The notes beneath the pieces are model-generated. The model had not been told where the DNA came from. It was given only the letters and a program-made list of their open reading frames with translations, and searched no databases. From assembly GCA_031261175.1 (NCBI GenBank), contig JAISJW010000014.1, forward strand, positions 1 through 64,000: a stretch of 64,000 bases of DNA, read 5' to 3'. This document shows, in pieces, positions 61,601 to 64,000 of this stretch; the stretch's first letter is position 1, and each line of letters opens with the position of its first letter. Source of the stretch: Lactobacillales bacterium. GTDB taxonomy: Bacteria > Bacillota > Bacilli > Lactobacillales > Streptococcaceae. Position numbers and translations under genes: made by a program.

Positions 61601-64000
61601 CCTGGACGGTTAACACTAGTCGTCAGGAACTGCATCATTTGCCCGATGCACCCTTGTTCACCCGAGAATTTATCGAAAATCGGGTTGTCATCAACGTGCC
61701 CAGTGTACCCAAAGTAAGGAATAACGGCCGTTTCCGTGCTTCCGACTTCCTTGACACCGACGTAACCTTCAAGCCAGTTTTCTTGGAAAGAAGTGTCGTT
61801 TAAATCAAGACTTCCGTTGATCTCAAACGTTTGACCCGGGGCAAGTGTGATCGAGTCCTCAGCCGTGTATCCTAAAGTTTTTCCATCTTTATCAGTCAAT
61901 GTCAGGCTAGCAACATCTTTTTTCAACGGGAAATCGATTTGGCGGTCGATATCGAAGTCGCCATAAGTATCGTCTTTAATTTCGGCTTGCGAATAGACGT
62001 GGTCGTATTTCGAATCAAGTTGATAAGTTTTTGTCGTCGTGCCGAAGTTCGTAAGTTTTACTTTAAAGTTCGTGTGCGCTCCGATTTCCTTCAAGGCAAG
62101 TGAAACATCACCATCAGCCGCGTCAAGCAGTGAAGTTGTCGTCGATAAAGCCTTAGAAGCGTTGACTTCCCCTGCCCCTTGTCGACGCGGCGAAACCAAA
62201 ACTTCTTGTGATTTAAATGAAGAAGCAGCTGCCGCGTCTTCGTGATCGTAGTCGCTTGGAAGGTCGATTTTATCAAAGTTTAATTTTGCGTCATCAGCAA
62301 GTGTGAAGGCATAATTCTCGGTATCGACATCCATATAGTCGACACTAAATGGAGACTCGAAAATCGGTGTCGCCGAGTTCATCAGCAAGTTTTTAGACTG
62401 TTTAAGCAAATCTTTACCAGTCTTTTTATTATCTAAAGTTTTTAGATATTGAAGCAACAATGCCGAAATTCCGGCCGTTTGCGGCGTAGCCATTGATGTT
62501 CCGCTATTAAATTTGTAGCTATTTTCGTTCGCAAGCGACCAAACATCAGAGCCGACCGCGGTAATTTCCGGTTTTAACTCCAACTCGTCCGTCGGACCGT
62601 AAGAGCTGTATTCCGCCATTTTTCCGGCTTTTACATTTGTGATATTTACACTTGTATTTTTGAAGTGATATTCAGGTAATTTGCCCTTAGTTTTAAGCGA
62701 TTCTTCATTTTTATCGTTGATATTTTCTACTAATTTTTCTCCGTCATTTGCCGGGATAACAATGGCAGGCAAGTCCAAACTGAACGAATAAGCATCTTTA
62801 TTTTTGGCAAAAGCAATATAATCACCAACATTTGTAGGGTTCTGCGATTTAGGAGCGACATAAATAATCGCTTTGGCCCCTGCAGCTTTTAAATTTTCAT
62901 ATAATTGAGCATTAGGATTAACACCACCAACGAATACGTCATATTTAACAAGCGGAACAATAACGACTTTTCCTTCGATATCCGTGCCGGGATGAGCGCT
63001 AGAATCTACACCAGAACTAGAATCCAACGGATCGTGCCAATTGCCCGTGTAGCCTTTAAGATCGGTTTGAAAACCTTGACCGAAGTTAAAGCTATCCGGA
63101 TTGTAGTTATAGTTGTCTTTGGCGCCGCCGTATTTTTCAGAGAATTGCCCGTCATCAAAGGTCATCGTATCTAAACCACGAGTACTTAGTGCGTTATCCA
63201 ACGCGCTATAACCCACCGCCGGAACATCTTCCTCGCTATCCTTCAAAGATATGCTTTTTACTCCTGAGGCTTCGAATTTAGCAAGGTCATAGTGATTGCC
63301 CGAGATCATTTCAATTCCTTGCGATTTCAATCCGTTAATTACGTTTTGGTCAAGCTCAGTCCGCATGCTTTCCCAATAGCCCGTGTGGTTGTCCTTCAAC
63401 GTCACGATGTTGAAGTCGCTATCTGGGAAGTTGACAAGTCGTCCATAAGGATAAAGCGCATCACTGAAAGTACCAACCAGTGTTCCGCCAAGGCTGTCGA
63501 AGAATTTTTCTTTTTCGTTACCTTCGCCGTAGATGTCTAGACCGCTAGCGGATTTCGAAACGTTTTGACTTGCCGCAACTGAAAGTACGTAAGGGTTGAC
63601 CGAAGGCGCCCCTACTGTCTGCGTCAGTTTCGACGTGCCTTTTCCGTTGCCTTTAAGGTATTGACTTGTCGTGATTGGCGAGTTGTAGTCGCCGGCATTC
63701 CCTGCTGCGACAACCGGAAGAACTCCGGCATCAGCCGCGCGGCCTAGCGCGATATCTTCGATGTCAGTCCCCGTTTCGCCGTTGTCAGCACCAAGCGACA
63801 TATTGATTACGTCAGCACCCAGTTTCACTGCATCTTCGACCGCCGCAATAACAGCTGGCGTTTCGCAAGATTCACCGTGCCCGCGAACGTTAGAGAAAAC
63901 TTTCATCGCTAAAAGTTGTGCTTGCGGAGCCGCTCCGTCAACGTGCGTTTGGTTATCAGCTGTGATTTTATTGATTGAATCTTCAGCAGCTTGATCAATA
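58615..64000 (-). CDS. Second LPxTG-anchored giant subtilase (5' end beyond the window)
   Basis: Open through base 64,000 with no start reached: the visible end reads NQTHVDGAAPQAQLLAMKVF, matching the first subtilase just after its active-site His. So about 1790 residues are seen; Asp, His, propeptide and signal lie outside. The catalytic Ser is in NSGTSMATPQTAG. Domain order parallels the neighbour: PA insert, Fn3-like domains, DNTKPVVSDVSIAKDADG, then a Ser/Asp-rich linker with DSADSEDSSDSVDSADS, a further beta domain and LPQTGEEAATW with a membrane helix and RRRK. The internal ATG at 63,906 is not the real start. Confidence 0.95.
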   Translation of the reverse strand, partial: IDQAAEDSINKITADNQTHVDGAAPQAQLLAMKVFSNVRGHGESCETPAVIAAVEDAVKLGADVINMSLGADNGETGTDIEDIALGRAADAGVLPVVAAGNAGDYNSPITTSQYLKGNGKGTSKLTQTVGAPSVNPYVLSVAASQNVSKSASGLDIYGEGNEKEKFFDSLGGTLVGTFSDALYPYGRLVNFPDSDFNIVTLKDNHTGYWESMRTELDQNVINGLKSQGIEMISGNHYDLAKFEASGVKSISLKDSEEDVPAVGYSALDNALSTRGLDTMTFDDGQFSEKYGGAKDNYNYNPDSFNFGQGFQTDLKGYTGNWHDPLDSSSGVDSSAHPGTDIEGKVVIVPLVKYDVFVGGVNPNAQLYENLKAAGAKAIIYVAPKSQNPTNVGDYIAFAKNKDAYSFSLDLPAIVIPANDGEKLVENINDKNEESLKTKGKLPEYHFKNTSVNITNVKAGKMAEYSSYGPTDELELKPEITAVGSDVWSLANENSYKFNSGTSMATPQTAGISALLLQYLKTLDNKKTGKDLLKQSKNLLMNSATPIFESPFSVDYMDVDTENYAFTLADDAKLNFDKIDLPSDYDHEDAAAASSFKSQEVLVSPRRQGAGEVNASKALSTTTSLLDAADGDVSLALKEIGAHTNFKVKLTNFGTTTKTYQLDSKYDHVYSQAEIKDDTYGDFDIDRQIDFPLKKDVASLTLTDKDGKTLGYTAEDSITLAPGQTFEINGSLDLNDTSFQENWLEGYVGVKEVGSTETAVIPYFGYTGHVDDNPIFDKFSGEQGCIGQMMQFLTTSVNRPGNNNTWLGKDVDSWRNDYFDENKVAFSPRNKDNIILLYTVLRNNSALEFNILDSDKNLLRTLKKTAHESPNTMRSDQPHVNIDAQLKWDGTVWNKETGNYDSMPEGKYYYQFKGTGSRAGDTEQSREVPIVIDNTKPVVSDVSIAKDADGDYAVTFTVTENGSGFVDETTVGIAINGDNAILGNDRDVVGSGFLGTKTVTKKIPASLVPRIAEGVNEVSIGVADAADNQEIFYDVINVGDAASGSQSFRLTRPYFSGGEDSYFIAMSPRDDLQVDTAHKLVHVKGFSDSPFYINKETKITPAADNSFDSWVSYASSEVHSQVSKMEIQPGDIRDFTFDYVRDLKFSHDAEGSDQFKVVSFATDPLASDGKPIFTPPALWGDDFLFTEGGARADHSLASEELRLEIDRLEADGEYAHDSIVRRAKEPIWVLDASGEVVIDPTQTRELEDSAGERAIARIDDAHKDDHFAIINLSAGEYYSDGKVYSKGGTDLPEQVFTADQSNDNAFTTKFNAAVGANVVEIKDIDNPDYSNFTFVYANMAQNGLHINSFDGFRYVQNVDGAEVIGYGAVKAGDYKVTDPVTGNGTFHMWGSIYDGISNLHYLTTDDRTPTDENKVIESPRNSVTGEIKWDYDVKVKNNAENVLTTTWHDDKLPEPMQTGIAKFQIDVTPPTLELGDKFKHVADAPAGDADVFDNIKDLGNYTINSTDGKLDLAGVFGDNQWDFALRINGNQVYRSEHENQDGPWPGEIIDFKDVDYRSALELTPGVDNYYVIDVTDLVGNVTRAHILVTQNSDPAVTPGDDSSSDSQDLGDSADSEDSSDSVDSADSTDSKVPTDSAGPSDNGALPASVLSYDELSDDNRGGVSIAEGQTGELRIDIDNTNVNVGDVVTAYIYSDPTLLGAYTVQEDSNGKYITVIVPDTFTGDHKIALYNAAGDLVGWAPVTLASSGAAEPSDLPTKGIHLPQTGEEAATWVAYAGIIVIAIGGSFVFLRRRKI

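Larger units (their letters stand above)
64..63566. repeat. Dispersed heptamer GGCAAGT / ACTTGCC
   Basis: About 70 copies by hand count on both strands, for example at 64-70, 867-873, 3944-3950, 10205-10211, 12575-12581 and 48350-48356 in intergenic DNA, and many in genes in all reading frames. Chance expectation is about 8. One copy (42428) in the island 34.8-45.4 kb. No longer consensus is evident beyond an occasional extra G at the 5' end. Confidence 0.8.

Noticed and set aside
51700..64000. Many plus-strand open frames antisense to the subtilases
   Set aside because: They follow codon periodicity of the real genes and lack ribosome sites; treated as shadows.
1..64000. tRNA or rRNA genes
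   Set aside because: No cloverleaf with TTCGA-loop context or rRNA-like sequence was recognised; the TTCGA words present belong to the palindrome tips.

Overview
The window looks like chromosome of a moderately AT-rich member of the Bacillota, probably Lactobacillales-like. The evidence is the rimP-nusA-ylxR-ylxQ-infB-rbfA operon, a stand-alone parE/parC pair, LPxTG-anchored giant subtilases of the lactocepin/C5a-peptidase type, TTG starts with strong AGGAGG ribosome sites, a textbook CcpA cre site and a CoiA competence gene. I cannot name the genus. No rRNA, tRNA or CRISPR was seen.

Layout. 0.1-3.7 kb (+): purC, then aroK-folA-xerC-galM. 4.1-10.0 kb (+): translation/transcription operon rimP to rbfA plus mtnN. 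10.3-13.9 kb (+): orphan LytTR regulator, amino-acid permease, coiA. 14.0-20.7 kb (+): parE-pabA-pabBC-parC, with folate genes sitting between the topoisomerase IV subunits. 20.9-26.5 kb (-): secreted NlpC/P60 hydrolase and an ilvD-aroE-aroF-aroB operon. 26.7-34.6 kb (-): ten tightly packed genes, fumC-malic enzyme-DUF3397-dapF-queF-queC-ABC permease-K+ channel-ABC ATPase-ABC binding protein. 34.8-45.4 kb (-): accessory island with four toxin-antitoxin-like or kinase modules, an unrecognised two-gene membrane module, two serine recombinases (one broken), an FRG-domain/recombinase chimera, an acetyltransferase, and a repeated promoter module. 45.5-51.3 kb (-): GntR/ABC exporter operon, small membrane protein, a CcpA-controlled 41-aa peptide, and a nitrate/taurine-type ABC importer ending in a 55-aa membrane peptide. 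51.7-64.0 kb (-): two tandem paralogous cell-wall subtilases, the second cut by the window end.

Metabolic links: aroK (1 kb) and aroF-aroB-aroE (22-25 kb) feed chorismate to pabA/pabBC, and folA recycles the folate product. dapF supplies meso-diaminopimelate for peptidoglycan. queC/queF make the queuosine precursor preQ1.

Three sequence-level signals stand out. (1) The heptamer GGCAAGT/ACTTGCC occurs about 70 times by hand count, against about 8 expected, in genes and intergenic DNA alike, but only once in the 10.6-kb island; this resembles an uptake or Chi-type signal. (2) Nearly every operon boundary outside the island holds a long palindrome whose stem sequence varies but whose tip resembles TTTCGAGGTCTGAA. 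(3) Inside the island, a 135-bp promoter module with the 16-bp palindrome TTTGGCCTAGGCCAAA is repeated in front of unrelated cargo genes, next to a gene in which an FRG domain is fused to the DNA-binding half of a serine recombinase.
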